Shown here piece after piece: positions 1-8,160 of a DNA stretch of 64,000 bases (its first letter is position 1; each line of letters starts with the position of its first letter). Source of the DNA: Natrinema pellirubrum DSM 15624 (lineage in GTDB: Archaea; Halobacteriota; Halobacteria; Halobacteriales; Natrialbaceae); NCBI RefSeq assembly GCF_000230735.2, contig NC_019962.1, positions 3,658,001-3,722,000 on the forward strand. Reading direction: 5' to 3'. Below the pieces are notes generated by a model, which was given only the letters and a program-made list of their open reading frames with translations, was not told the DNA's origin and made no database searches. The position numbers and the translations under genes were made by a program.

Positions 1-858
1 ACGGGCGCGACGCTGGCCGACGGTGAGACGGTCGCGGCCGACGACTACGTGCTGGCGGTGCCGGTCGAGGTCGCCACCGAGTTCGTCACGCCCCAACTGC
101 GCCGCGCCGCGCCGGAACTGGGGCGGATCGAACGCCTCGAGACGGCCTGGATGAACGGGATCCAGTTTTACCTCTCGACGGACGTCGAACTGACGCGGGG
201 CCATCAGGTCTACGCGGACGCCCCGTGGGCGCTGACCTCGATCTCCCAGCGGCAGTTCTGGACGGACGACGCCCTCGAAGGCCGCGGTCCGGACGAGGTC
301 GAGGGCGTCCTCTCGGTGATCGCCTCCGACTGGGACACGCCGGGAATCGTCCACGAGAAACCGGCCCGGGAGTGTACCCGCGAGGAGATCGCCGAGGAGA
401 TCTGGGCGCAGCTGAAGGCCCATCTGAACGGCCCCAACGAGCGACTGCGGGACGACCATCTCGTCGACTGGTTCCTCGATCCGTCGATCGTGGAGACGGA
501 CGAGGGAGTGGAGAACCGCTCGCCGCTCCTTATCAACACCGTCGGCTCGCTCCGGAACCGGCCGCCGGCCGACGTCGGCGTCCGAAACCTCGCGCTGGCC
601 AGCGACTACGTGCGGACGAACTCGGATCTGGCCTCGATGGAGTCGGCCAACGAGGCCGGCCGACGGGCGGCAAATGCCGTCTTCGACCGCCGCGGTGCCC
701 GCTGCTCGCGGGCGCGGGTCTGGGATCTCGAGGAGCCCGGCGTGTTCGAACCGTTCAAGCGCCAGGACCGTGTCCGGTACCGGCTCGGGCTCCCCCATCC
801 GGCCGCGGTCACCCAGTCGCTGCGGGGCGTGACCAGGCGGCTCGGCGAGCGGATCTGA
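1..858 (+). CDS. FAD-dependent oxidoreductase, C-terminal part (hydroxysqualene dehydroxylase/phytoene desaturase-like)
   Basis: The reading frame is open from base 1, so the start and the N-terminal FAD-binding Rossmann region lie outside the window; about 285 residues remain. The visible part has the DDYVLAVP strand typical of the substrate domain of amine-oxidase-fold flavoproteins. It ends with a region around LALASDYVRTNSDLASME and ESANEAGRRAANAV, matching the C-terminal FAD-contact and helix of the HpnE/carotenoid desaturase group. Members oxidise or dehydrate isoprenoid substrates with bound FAD. Haloarchaea make carotenoids and squalene, so a role in isoprenoid metabolism is likely, but the substrate cannot be told from this fragment. 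The next gene begins 63 bases downstream on the same strand. Confidence 0.75.
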   Translation, partial: TGATLADGETVAADDYVLAVPVEVATEFVTPQLRRAAPELGRIERLETAWMNGIQFYLSTDVELTRGHQVYADAPWALTSISQRQFWTDDALEGRGPDEVEGVLSVIASDWDTPGIVHEKPARECTREEIAEEIWAQLKAHLNGPNERLRDDHLVDWFLDPSIVETDEGVENRSPLLINTVGSLRNRPPADVGVRNLALASDYVRTNSDLASMESANEAGRRAANAVFDRRGARCSRARVWDLEEPGVFEPFKRQDRVRYRLGLPHPAAVTQSLRGVTRRLGERI

Positions 859-921
859 CGCCCGAGCCCCGCCGCTACCCGGGTCGCAGCCCTTAACAGT
901 CGCCGTCGCCAATTCCTGTTA

Positions 922-1851
922 ATGACTGACCGAGACGACGATCGCGACCATCAGTTCTCCGAGGGCGAGGGCTTCGGCGATCCCTACGAGGAGTTCGATC
1001 TGGATCCGCCGGAACTCGGCGTCGACCCCTCGAAGGTCGACCCCGTCGACTCCCGCGTCGTCACCGACACGCTGGACAAACACAACATCGATTCGGACGA
1101 GGTCGACGCCACCGAGCTGCTCGACGTCGGCCTGAACTACATGCAGATCAACCGCTACGAGCAGGCCACCGAGGCCTTTGAGCGGACCGCCCGTTACGCC
1201 GAGGACGACCGTCTCGAGCAGGAGGCCTGGGTCAACAAGGGCGTCGCCCACGCCGAACTCGAGGAGTACGACGAGGCGATCGGAGCCCACCGCGAGGCGC
1301 TGCGGATCGACGACGAGAGCGAACACGCCGCCACCGCCGAGACGAACCTCGCCTACGCGCTCTGGGAGTTCGGCGAAACCTCGGAGGCGCTCGAACACGC
1401 CGAACGCGCCATCGAGATCGACGAACGCTTCGCCGCCGGCTGGTTCAACCGCGCGTTCTTCCTCTCGGAACGGGGCCTCTCGGAGGAGGCCTTACACTGT
1501 ATCGACAACGCGATCCGGCTGGGCCTGCGCAACGCGAAGGTCCTCGAGGAGAAAGCCGAGATCCTCGAGGAACTCGGCGAGTTCGATCAGGCCGAGGAGA
1601 TCGCCGAGGAGGCAAACGAGATGCGCGAGCTGGCCGAACAGGAGATGATGGACGACCGCAAGGAAACCCTCGGCGGCGGTCAGGGCGGCCCCGGCGGCAT
1701 GGGTGCCGGACCGGGAGCCGGCGGCCAGCCCGGACTCGGGACCGGCCGGCAGTCCCGCCCCCAGCAGGGCGACATCGGGCTCGAGGACCTGGGACTGGGC
1801 GACCTCGGCACCGGCGACGAGGACGAGGATCGCGAGTGGGAACTCGAGTGA
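922..1851 (+). CDS. tetratricopeptide repeat protein
   Basis: A 309-residue soluble protein. After an acidic 60-residue N-terminus come about five consecutive TPR-like helix pairs (roughly residues 70-240), with repeated patterns such as NKGVAHAELEEYDEAIGAH and NRAFFLSERGLSEEALHCI. The tail (about 245-309) is glycine-rich, then acidic. TPR arrays are protein-binding scaffolds, and no enzymatic motif is visible. A TATA-like CCCTTAACA lies about 28 bases before the ATG, so the transcript is probably leaderless. The gene is followed 4 bases later by the DUF424 gene, so the two are probably co-transcribed. The specific partner is unknown. Confidence 0.85.
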   Translation: MTDRDDDRDHQFSEGEGFGDPYEEFDLDPPELGVDPSKVDPVDSRVVTDTLDKHNIDSDEVDATELLDVGLNYMQINRYEQATEAFERTARYAEDDRLEQEAWVNKGVAHAELEEYDEAIGAHREALRIDDESEHAATAETNLAYALWEFGETSEALEHAERAIEIDERFAAGWFNRAFFLSERGLSEEALHCIDNAIRLGLRNAKVLEEKAEILEELGEFDQAEEIAEEANEMRELAEQEMMDDRKETLGGGQGGPGGMGAGPGAGGQPGLGTGRQSRPQQGDIGLEDLGLGDLGTGDEDEDREWELE

Positions 1852-1855
1852 TCGG

Positions 1856-2149
1856 ATGATCGTCAACGAGCGCGACACTCAGGAGGGGCTGCTGGTTGCG
1901 GTCTGCGACGAGGACGTGCTGGGCGAGACCTTCGAGGAGGGCGACCTCTCGCTGACCGTCACCGAGGAGTTCTACGGCGGCGACGCAGTGGAAGAGGACG
2001 CCGTCGTCGAGAGCCTCGCGCAGGCCGACGTGGCCAACATCGTCGGTACCCGCGCCGTCGAACTCGCCGTCGAGGAGGGCTTTATCGACGAGGCGAACGT
2101 CCTCGAGGTGGGGACGACGCTGCACGCGCAGTTGCTGCGGATGCAGTAG
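1856..2149 (+). CDS. DUF424 family protein
   Basis: A 97-residue protein starting MIVNERDTQEGLLVAVCDED. It matches the archaeal DUF424 family in length and in its central GxTFxxGDLxLxVxxxFYGGD pattern. The family is widespread in archaea and often lies near translation or tRNA genes, but its function is not established. The ATG was preferred over upstream in-frame starts because it follows the TPR gene stop by 4 bases and begins exactly where the family begins. Probably second gene of a two-gene operon with the TPR gene. Confidence 0.85.
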   Translation: MIVNERDTQEGLLVAVCDEDVLGETFEEGDLSLTVTEEFYGGDAVEEDAVVESLAQADVANIVGTRAVELAVEEGFIDEANVLEVGTTLHAQLLRMQ

Positions 2150-2255
2150 GGCGTCCGGGTCGGGTGTCAGCGGGGACCGCTACGATCGGGACGGAACGAG
2201 CGTCAGCGGGGAATTTCTGCGGAAGGTTCGTCCGGAGAGCCGTCGGCTCGAGCGA

Positions 2256-3131
2256 TTAGAGATCGGTTCGCTTGAACCGATAGTAGCCGATCGCGACGGG
2301 CACGGCCAGCCAGGCCAGCATGACGACGACGCCGAACCAGTCCTGCAGATAAAACGGTGCGTCGCCCGGGAACCGCTCGGCGGGCGTCATCTGATAGGCC
2401 TCCGGCGACTGCAGGCCGTACTGGAACTGGAAGGGATAGATCGTCCCTTCGACGACGCTGCTGGCCAGATTGGTATACGCGAAGATGGGGTTGAACTGCT
2501 CGAGGACGAGATACCACGTCTCGGCCTCGATCGGCGGCCCCTCGTCGTAGAGGAGGTAGTACGGGCCGGCAGTGAGCAGTTCCCAGAGCGCGACGAACAC
2601 CATGTAGCACCCGACGACGACGGCCATCGACTTGCCCCGCGAGGAGACGGCCGCGGAGACGCCGACGGCCAGTCCGACGAAGGTCGTCCCGAACAGCACT
2701 GAGACGGCTGCAAAGCCCAGCCAGTCGGCGAACGGCACCGAGCCGAAGAAGACGGCACCGAGGACGAGCGAGGCGAGGAACGCGAGGCCGACCGCTACCC
2801 CGACGACCGCCGTGCGGCCCAGTAGCTTGCCGAACACGACATCGGTCCGGTTCGGTGGCAGGCCGAGCAGGAGTTTGATGCTGCCCGATCGACGCTCGCC
2901 GACGACGGCCATGTAGCCGGCGATCAGCGCGGCGACCGGAATGATTACCTGCAGCGGGAGCCCGAGGAAGTTCAGCACCTCGGCCGCGGTCACGTCGTCG
3001 ACCGTGTACCAGATCGCGGTGTAGCCGATCGCGACCAGCCCGACGAGCAGGCCGATCAGCGTCCAGAGGAGCTTCGACCGGCCGGCGTCGTCGAACTCCT
3101 TGCGAGCGACGGTAGGGATGTGTGAGGTCAT
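2256..3131 (-). CDS. ABC-2 type transporter permease
   Basis: A 291-residue membrane protein. A short cytoplasmic N-terminus (MTSHIPTVARKEFDD) is followed by about six hydrophobic segments: residues ~20-45, ~55-80, ~105-135, ~140-165, ~170-195, and a last one near residue 265-285. A large extracytoplasmic loop precedes the last segment. This is the layout of ABC-2/NosY-type permeases that export drugs, lipids or ions. The ATG overlaps the stop of the upstream ATPase gene by 4 bases (ATGA), so the two are translationally coupled and presumably form one complex. The substrate cannot be inferred. Confidence 0.88.
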   Translation of the reverse strand: MTSHIPTVARKEFDDAGRSKLLWTLIGLLVGLVAIGYTAIWYTVDDVTAAEVLNFLGLPLQVIIPVAALIAGYMAVVGERRSGSIKLLLGLPPNRTDVVFGKLLGRTAVVGVAVGLAFLASLVLGAVFFGSVPFADWLGFAAVSVLFGTTFVGLAVGVSAAVSSRGKSMAVVVGCYMVFVALWELLTAGPYYLLYDEGPPIEAETWYLVLEQFNPIFAYTNLASSVVEGTIYPFQFQYGLQSPEAYQMTPAERFPGDAPFYLQDWFGVVVMLAWLAVPVAIGYYRFKRTDL

Positions 3132-4114
3132 CGAGACACCGCCGGTTCGACCGCGGTCGCGTCGGGTTCGATCGCCCCCGATATCGCCGCGTTCTCGGTT
3201 GCGTCGCCGTTCGTCAGGGCGGTAAACAGCGACTCGAGGGAGACCTCCTCGATCCGCACGTCCGCGATCGAAACGCCCGCGTCGGCGACGGCGGTCACGA
3301 CGTCGGCCTTCGCAGCCGGCTCGGTGACCGTACACTCGAGGGTACGCCCGGACGCGGTGACGTCGGTGATCCCGGACAGGTCGCGGACGAGGTCGCGGGC
3401 GTCGGCCGCGCTTCGATCGGCCAGGGTCAGCGTCATCGTCGCACCCCCGCCGATCTCCTCGCGCAGCCCCGCGATGGTGTCGACGGCGACGAGTTCGCCC
3501 TCGTTCAATACGCCGACGCGGTCACAGACCGCCTCGACGTGTTCGAGAATGTGGCTCGAAAAGAAGACCGTCGTCCCGCGCTCGGCCTCGCGGCCGACGA
3601 GGTCCTGCATCTCGCGGATGCCGTGGGGATCGAGCCCGGTCGAGGGCTCGTCCATGATCAGCAGGTCGGGGTCACCGACCAGCGCCATGCCGGTCGCGAG
3701 CCGCTGGCGCATCCCCTTCGAGTAGTCGCCGGCCGGCCGCTCGGCGTCCGCAGGATCGAGCCCGACCCGCTCGAGGATCTCGTCGGGATCGTCGGCGGCC
3801 CCTTTCGTCTTGGCGGCGAACTCGATGTGGCGGCGGCCGGACAGCCGGGGGTAGACGTCGAACCCCTCGGGGAGGACGCCGACGCGGGGGCTGATCGCGT
3901 CGGCCTCGGCCTGTGCGTTGTAGCCGAGTACCGTCGCCGACCCCGCGGTCGGCCGCGCGAAATCGAGTAGCATGTTGATCGTCGTCGACTTCCCCGCCCC
4001 GTTGGGGCCGAGGAAGCCGAACACCTCGCCGTCGTCGACGGTCAGATCCAGATCGTCGACGGCGGTGAGATCGCCGTACTCCTTGGTCAGACCGGTCGTT
4101 TCGATGGCAACCAT
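3128..4114 (-). CDS. ABC transporter ATP-binding protein
   Basis: A 328-residue ATPase of the CcmA/NatA type, with Walker A GPNGAGKST, signature YSKGMRQRLA, Walker B LLIMDEPSTGLD and the H-loop in FFSSHILEHV. The roughly 90-residue C-terminal extension is typical of ABC-2 drug or sodium exporter ATPases. It powers the overlapping permease gene. I chose the start at 4114 (MVAIETTGLTKEYG) because a TATA element on the minus strand (CTATACAC, near 4140-4147) lies about 28 bases upstream, fitting a leaderless transcript; an alternative ATG sits 8 codons upstream. Divergent from the HTH regulator at 4217. Confidence 0.9.
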   Translation of the reverse strand: MVAIETTGLTKEYGDLTAVDDLDLTVDDGEVFGFLGPNGAGKSTTINMLLDFARPTAGSATVLGYNAQAEADAISPRVGVLPEGFDVYPRLSGRRHIEFAAKTKGAADDPDEILERVGLDPADAERPAGDYSKGMRQRLATGMALVGDPDLLIMDEPSTGLDPHGIREMQDLVGREAERGTTVFFSSHILEHVEAVCDRVGVLNEGELVAVDTIAGLREEIGGGATMTLTLADRSAADARDLVRDLSGITDVTASGRTLECTVTEPAAKADVVTAVADAGVSIADVRIEEVSLESLFTALTNGDATENAAISGAIEPDATAVEPAVSR

Positions 4115-4138
4115 CTCGAGCGAGGCTACAGCGGGCAC

Positions 4139-4193
4139 GTGTATAGGGCAGGAACCACGGTTTCACGGTCGGAAACTGTGGGGTCTTTTATAT
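4139..4193. promoter_or_regulatory. divergent promoter region with inverted repeat
   Basis: Between the ABC genes and the HTH regulator lie two back-to-back TATA elements: CTATACAC on the minus strand near 4140-4147, and TTTTATAT on the plus strand at 4186-4193. Each is about 27 bases from its start codon. Between them is an inverted repeat with arms CCACGGTTTC (4155-4164) and GAAACTGTGG (4172-4181), matching at 9 of 10 positions. The layout suggests one operator controlling both directions, probably bound by the HTH protein encoded next door. The binding protein is an inference. Confidence 0.55.
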
Positions 4194-4216
4194 CATCCTG
4201 TCATACGAACGATCGA

Positions 4217-4558
4217 ATGACCGACGATGAGGACCAAGAAGTACTCGCCTTACTCGACGACGAGTACGCGCGTCGTATCCTCATCGCGGCCAGCGAGGAA
4301 CCGATGTCCGTCGACCGCCTCACCGAACGCTGCGACGCATCGCCGCCGACGATCTACCGGCGGATCGAGCGGCTCGCGGACCAGGGGTTCCTCGACGAGT
4401 ATCAGGAACTCGATCCCGATGGACACCACTACAAGACCTACAGCACGCGACTCGAGCGCGTGGCGATCGAGATCGCCGAGGGCTCGATGGAGATGGACGT
4501 GTACCGCCGCGACGAGGATCCCGCCGACCGGTTTACCAGACTGTTCGAAGACCTGTGA
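4217..4558 (+). CDS. ArsR-like winged-helix transcriptional regulator
   Basis: A 113-residue protein with a winged helix-turn-helix domain across residues ~10-85. The recognition helix is in the DASPPTIYRRIERLADQG segment, followed by the wing (YQELDPDGHHYKTYS). The acidic C-terminus is short. Many haloarchaeal HTH_20/ArsR-like regulators head clusters of small membrane proteins like those that follow here. The ATG at 4217 lies about 27 bases from a strong TATA (TTTTATAT), so it is leaderless. The next gene starts inside its stop codon. It probably regulates its own operon and the divergent ABC exporter. Confidence 0.88.
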   Translation: MTDDEDQEVLALLDDEYARRILIAASEEPMSVDRLTERCDASPPTIYRRIERLADQGFLDEYQELDPDGHHYKTYSTRLERVAIEIAEGSMEMDVYRRDEDPADRFTRLFEDL

Positions 4559-4887
4559 GCGTCATGTTCGGACCACTACTACAAACGGTCGAAAGCGAAG
4601 GCGGGACGACGGCGATAGCCGTCGCCGTCTTCCTCGGGCAGGCAACGGCGTTCGTGGTCGCGTGCTGGATCGCAAAGCGGTCCTACGACGGCTACCGGGA
4701 CGTCCGCCGGAAGCCCCTGCTGTGGCTCGCGCTCGGGATCACGCTGCTGGCCGCGGTGCCCACGGTCCTTCGGTTCCTGTTACCGACGGTACTCGGTGCC
4801 TCGTCGGTGACGACGGCCATCCTCGCGACGAGCAGCGAGATCGCGGGCCTGGTCGCGATCCTCTATACCGTCTACGGGCGGCCGTGA
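4555..4887 (+). CDS. small membrane protein (DUF7521-like)
   Basis: A 110-residue protein with three predicted membrane helices (residues ~18-38, ~53-75, ~82-105) separated by short charged loops such as KRSYDGYRDVRRKP. A GTG start overlaps the regulator's TGA (GTGA); an ATG three codons later is an alternative. This type of short three-helix protein commonly follows HTH regulators in haloarchaea and is usually named DUF7521. Function is unknown. The next gene encodes a diverged paralogue with the same layout, so this looks like a tandem duplication. Confidence 0.7.
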   Translation: MSVMFGPLLQTVESEGGTTAIAVAVFLGQATAFVVACWIAKRSYDGYRDVRRKPLLWLALGITLLAAVPTVLRFLLPTVLGASSVTTAILATSSEIAGLVAILYTVYGRP

Positions 4888-4921
4888 CCGGCATCCGCCG
4901 GACCGCTCGAGCGAGCGCGAG

Positions 4922-5266
4922 GTGGGACCGGTGACCGGGCCCGGACTCGCGACGGCCGCGCTCGAGACGACCGTCTTCGGACTCGACGAGGCGACAACGA
5001 TCTTCCTGACAGGACTGACCAGCGCCGCGCTCGGAACGGTCGTGGCGTGGACGGCCTATCGGGGGTACGCGCGAAACGATAGTCGACCGATGCTGTTTCT
5101 GGCCGTCGGCATCGCCTTCCTCACGGTCGTGCCGTTCGTCTCGTCGTACGCGGTCGACTGGGGCACCGACGCGACCGACGCGACGGTGTTGCTCGTCGTC
5201 ACTCTCTCGCACCTGTTCGGACTGCTCGCGATCGTTCGCTCGTTCAGGAGGCCCGATTCGACATGA
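4922..5266 (+). CDS. small membrane protein (DUF7521-like), paralogue of the preceding gene
   Basis: A 114-residue protein with three predicted membrane helices and a loop (AYRGYARNDSRPMLFLAVGIAF) that aligns with KRSYDGYRDVRRKPLLWLALGI in the preceding gene product. GTG start at 4922, with a second GTG at 4931. The stop overlaps the next ATG by 4 bases. Function is unknown. The arrangement regulator, small membrane protein, small membrane protein, larger membrane protein suggests a membrane-sensing or stress module, but this is inference from context. Confidence 0.7.
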   Translation: MGPVTGPGLATAALETTVFGLDEATTIFLTGLTSAALGTVVAWTAYRGYARNDSRPMLFLAVGIAFLTVVPFVSSYAVDWGTDATDATVLLVVTLSHLFGLLAIVRSFRRPDST

Positions 5267-6129
5267 CATCTACACCCATGACTTCAGCACGCACGACAGT
5301 CGGAACCATACTCGACCGCGTCCGCGCCTGGAGCCGCTGGTTCCTCGGCGTCGTCGCACGAAAGCAAACCTACGCCAATATCGCGTACCTGCTGCTGTCG
5401 TTCCCGCTCGGGATCGGCTACTTCACCGTCCTCGTGACCGGCGCGGCGATCCCGATCGGGCTCGGCTTCGCGGTCGTCGATATGGCCATGACGGAGCCGA
5501 TCGCGCTGCTCATCGCCGGGATCCCGCTCTCGTTGGTCCTGGTGTGTATCGGCGGCCCGCTCGTGGCCGGCGTCCTGTTCGCGTCGATCGAACTGACCGC
5601 CCTCGAGCGGCTGCTGGCGACGCGGTTGCTCGGTGCGGACGTCCGGACCAGCGAGCCGGCCAGCACCATCCGTGAGCGGGCTCGCCGGCTCGTCTTCGAT
5701 CGGGGGACGTGGAAGGGGGTCGGCTACCTGTTTAGCAAGTTCGTACTCGGACTCTGCTCGTTTATCGCGGTCATCATGGGGTTTGCGTTCACGTACGCCC
5801 TCGTCGCCGCGCCGCTTCACTACCGGAATCAGTTGGTCGGGATCCACATCGGCGACCCGATCGAGATCGTCCCCGAACTCACCTACCAGCACGAGGACTG
5901 GGCCGTCGACCTGACTTCGCCGATCCCGCTGTCGATCACCGACGGCGAACTGGTGTCGGTGTACGTCGACGCGCTGCCGTCGGCGCTCGTCGTCTCGGCC
6001 GTCGGCGTCCTCGTCGGACTGGTCGTCCTCCACCTGCTCAACGCCGTCGCGTGGCTGTTGGCCCGGTACACGGAACTGGTGTTGGACGGCACCCAGCCGT
6101 CGGTCTTCAGCGAACCGCCGACGGAGTGA
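5263..6129 (+). CDS. sensor-domain-like integral membrane protein
   Basis: A 288-residue protein with about six hydrophobic segments, clustered at residues ~40-75, ~85-115, ~155-185 and ~230-265. The first half resembles the putative sensor domain found at the N-terminus of actinobacterial histidine kinases (Pfam 'Sensor'), but no kinase or HAMP region follows. A positively charged cytoplasmic loop (RERARRLVFDRGTWKG) separates the halves. The gene overlaps the preceding one by 4 bases and is last in the operon that begins with the HTH regulator at 4217. Its signal and output are unknown. Confidence 0.7.
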   Translation: MTSTPMTSARTTVGTILDRVRAWSRWFLGVVARKQTYANIAYLLLSFPLGIGYFTVLVTGAAIPIGLGFAVVDMAMTEPIALLIAGIPLSLVLVCIGGPLVAGVLFASIELTALERLLATRLLGADVRTSEPASTIRERARRLVFDRGTWKGVGYLFSKFVLGLCSFIAVIMGFAFTYALVAAPLHYRNQLVGIHIGDPIEIVPELTYQHEDWAVDLTSPIPLSITDGELVSVYVDALPSALVVSAVGVLVGLVVLHLLNAVAWLLARYTELVLDGTQPSVFSEPPTE

Positions 6130-6491
6130 ACCATACGGCCACCGTGGCTCGCCGTCTCCGGTCCCGCGGTCGGTCCGTGGCCGGACTCGCCACTCGAGCC
6201 GTCGGCGTCCCAAAATCGTTTGGAGGTAGCCGTATCCCCGTGGCGCTCCAAATACCCGTTGCGGCAGGGCACCCACCAGATCCGACCCCACTCCCCCCTG
6301 CCGTCACCTCCCGAACCCCGCCTCACCCCACCCCCTTCCTCCCCACCCACCGTCCGTTTCGTCCACGCGTCCGAAGCCGACCGGCCAGCGATCGCGGCCC
6401 CGAACCGACGCGGCCGATTCGACGCGATTCCGGAACGTCGGCCACCGCCGGACCGAAGGAGTGTTTTGCGTGCGGTCCCTGCTAGTCGCCA
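6130..6491. other. intergenic region before sufS
   Basis: A 362-base GC-rich stretch. I see no convincing gene, repeat or strong TATA element here. Reading frames are open on both strands only because stop codons are rare at this GC content, and their translations are low-complexity (proline/arginine-rich). Confidence 0.5.
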
Positions 6492-7739
6492 ATGAGTCAA
6501 CAGAACCTCGAGGCGCTCGACGTCGGGGCGATCCGGGAGGCGTATCCCATCCTCCAGCGGGAGTTCGACAACGGCGAGCAACTCGTCTACCTCGACAACG
6601 CGGCGACGACCCAGACGCCGGACCCGGTCGTCGACGCGATGAGCGACTACTACCGGGAGTACAACGCCAACGTCCACCGCGGCATCCACCACCTCAGCCA
6701 GGAGGCCTCGATCGCCTACGAGGAGGCCCACGACCGCGTCGCCGAGTTCATCGGCGCGGACGGCCGCGAGGAGATCGTCTTCACGAAGAACACGACCGAG
6801 GCCGAGAACCTCGTCGCCTACTCGTGGGGACTGAACGAACTCGGCCCCGGCGACGAGATCGTCCTCACCGAGATGGAACACCACGCCTCGCTGGTCACGT
6901 GGCAACAGATCGGCAAGCGCACCGGAGCTAACGTGAAGTACGTTCGAGTCACCGACGAGGGCCGCCTCGACATGGACCACGCCAGCGAGATCATCACCGA
7001 CGACACCGCGATGGTCTCGGCGGTCCACGTCTCGAACACGCTCGGCACCGTCAACCCCGTGTCCGACCTCGTCGACATCGCCCACGACCACGACGCGCTG
7101 GCGTTCATCGACGGCGCACAGGCAGTCCCCAACCGCCCCGTCGACGTCGCGGCCATCGACGCCGACTTCTACGCCTTCTCCGGCCACAAGATGGCCGGCC
7201 CCACCGGCATCGGAGCCCTCTACGGCAAGGAGGAGATCCTCGAGGCAATGGATCCCTACCTCTACGGCGGTGACATGATCACGAAGGTGACCTTCGAGGA
7301 GTCGACCTGGAACGAACTCCCCTGGAAGTTCGAGGCCGGGACGCCACAGATCGCGGAAGCCGTCGGGCTCGTGGCCGCCATCGACTACCTCGAGGGGATC
7401 GGCATGGAACGCATCGAGGCCCACGAGGAGGAATTGGCCCGCTACGCCTACGAACAGCTCGACGCCGAACCCGGCATCGAGATCTACGGCCCCGAACCCG
7501 GTCCCGAACGCGGCGGCCTCGTTGGGTTCAACTTGGAGAGCGTCCACGCCCACGACCTCGCCTCGATCATGAACGACCACGCGGTCGCGATCCGCGCCGG
7601 CGACCACTGTACCCAGCCGCTGCACGATAAACTGGGGGTGGCCGCGTCGGCTCGAGCCTCGTTCTACATCTACAACACGAAAGAAGAGGTCGACAAGCTG
7701 GTCGACGCCATCGACGACGCACGACAGTTGTTCGCGTAA
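6492..7739 (+). CDS. sufS: cysteine desulfurase SufS
   Basis: A 415-residue class V aminotransferase-fold enzyme of the SufS (group II) type. It takes sulfur from L-cysteine with PLP and hands it to the Fe-S scaffold. The PLP-binding lysine is in FSGHKMAGPTG (K233). The catalytic cysteine is in AGDHCTQPL (C373), on the short loop typical of SufS rather than IscS. The scaffold SufU is encoded 1.8 kb downstream and is the natural partner. Unusually, the last codons and stop are echoed twice in the same frame downstream (see the repeat at 7716-7931). Confidence 0.95.
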   Translation: MSQQNLEALDVGAIREAYPILQREFDNGEQLVYLDNAATTQTPDPVVDAMSDYYREYNANVHRGIHHLSQEASIAYEEAHDRVAEFIGADGREEIVFTKNTTEAENLVAYSWGLNELGPGDEIVLTEMEHHASLVTWQQIGKRTGANVKYVRVTDEGRLDMDHASEIITDDTAMVSAVHVSNTLGTVNPVSDLVDIAHDHDALAFIDGAQAVPNRPVDVAAIDADFYAFSGHKMAGPTGIGALYGKEEILEAMDPYLYGGDMITKVTFEESTWNELPWKFEAGTPQIAEAVGLVAAIDYLEGIGMERIEAHEEELARYAYEQLDAEPGIEIYGPEPGPERGGLVGFNLESVHAHDLASIMNDHAVAIRAGDHCTQPLHDKLGVAASARASFYIYNTKEEVDKLVDAIDDARQLFA

Positions 7740-7931
7740 GCGAACAACGGAGTGCGAGGAGATGTCGACGACGTCTTCGCGAACGGAGTGAGCAAAGGCC
7801 AGCGAGAGCTTCGCTCTCGCCGGGCGCGTCAGCTCTTTCGTTGACGCGCGAGGGACGTCTTGCCGAGCGCAGCGAGGCAAGGCTCGAAGCGGCTTCGCCG
7901 CTTCGTAGACGCCCGGCAGTTGTTCGCATAA
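7716..7931 (+). repeat. in-frame reiteration of the sufS 3' end with hairpins
   Basis: The sufS C-terminal codons for DARQLFA plus stop (7716-7739) recur at 7908-7931, in the same frame exactly 192 bases later. The two copies differ only at three third-codon positions. A weaker copy reading ARQLFR plus stop lies at 7824-7844, also in frame. Between them are short inverted repeats, for example GCGAGAGCTTCGCTCTCGC (about 7802-7820) and AAGCGGCTTCGCCGCTT. The stretch also holds haloarchaeal intergenic words such as GAACGGAGTGAGC. It looks like repeat expansion or insertion at the gene end. Confidence 0.7.
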
Positions 7932-8160
7932 CTACCGTTCGTCGACGCCTGAGGAGTGTCTCAGCGGGACTATTTTGGAAAGCGTAGTTCTCCGCTCGAG
8001 CGGGTGGCAACGGCTCCCCCGTCGGCCGTCAGTGACCGGCCAGTACTGCGACGGCACGGACGAACGATCGACTCGAGCCGAATCGCGACCGGTCGGGTAC
8101 GAACACTGTTCAACGCGAGTGACACGGACGTTATACCCGCTCGCTCGCTACGTAACGGCG

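Noticed and set aside
3122-3970. Long plus-strand frames opposite the ABC ATPase gene (282 and 133 residues)
   Set aside because: They are antisense shadows of a gene with clear Walker and signature motifs; the translations are valine/arginine-rich without family features.
6341-6375. Possible third ORB-like sequence (CCGTTTCGTCC)
   Set aside because: It lacks the TCCA-N3-GAAAC spacing and the adjacent G run, so it is not comparable with the pair at 24811-24925.
5883-7880. 665-residue minus-strand frame across sufS
   Set aside because: It is antisense to the unmistakable SufS gene and its composition is that of a GC-rich shadow frame.
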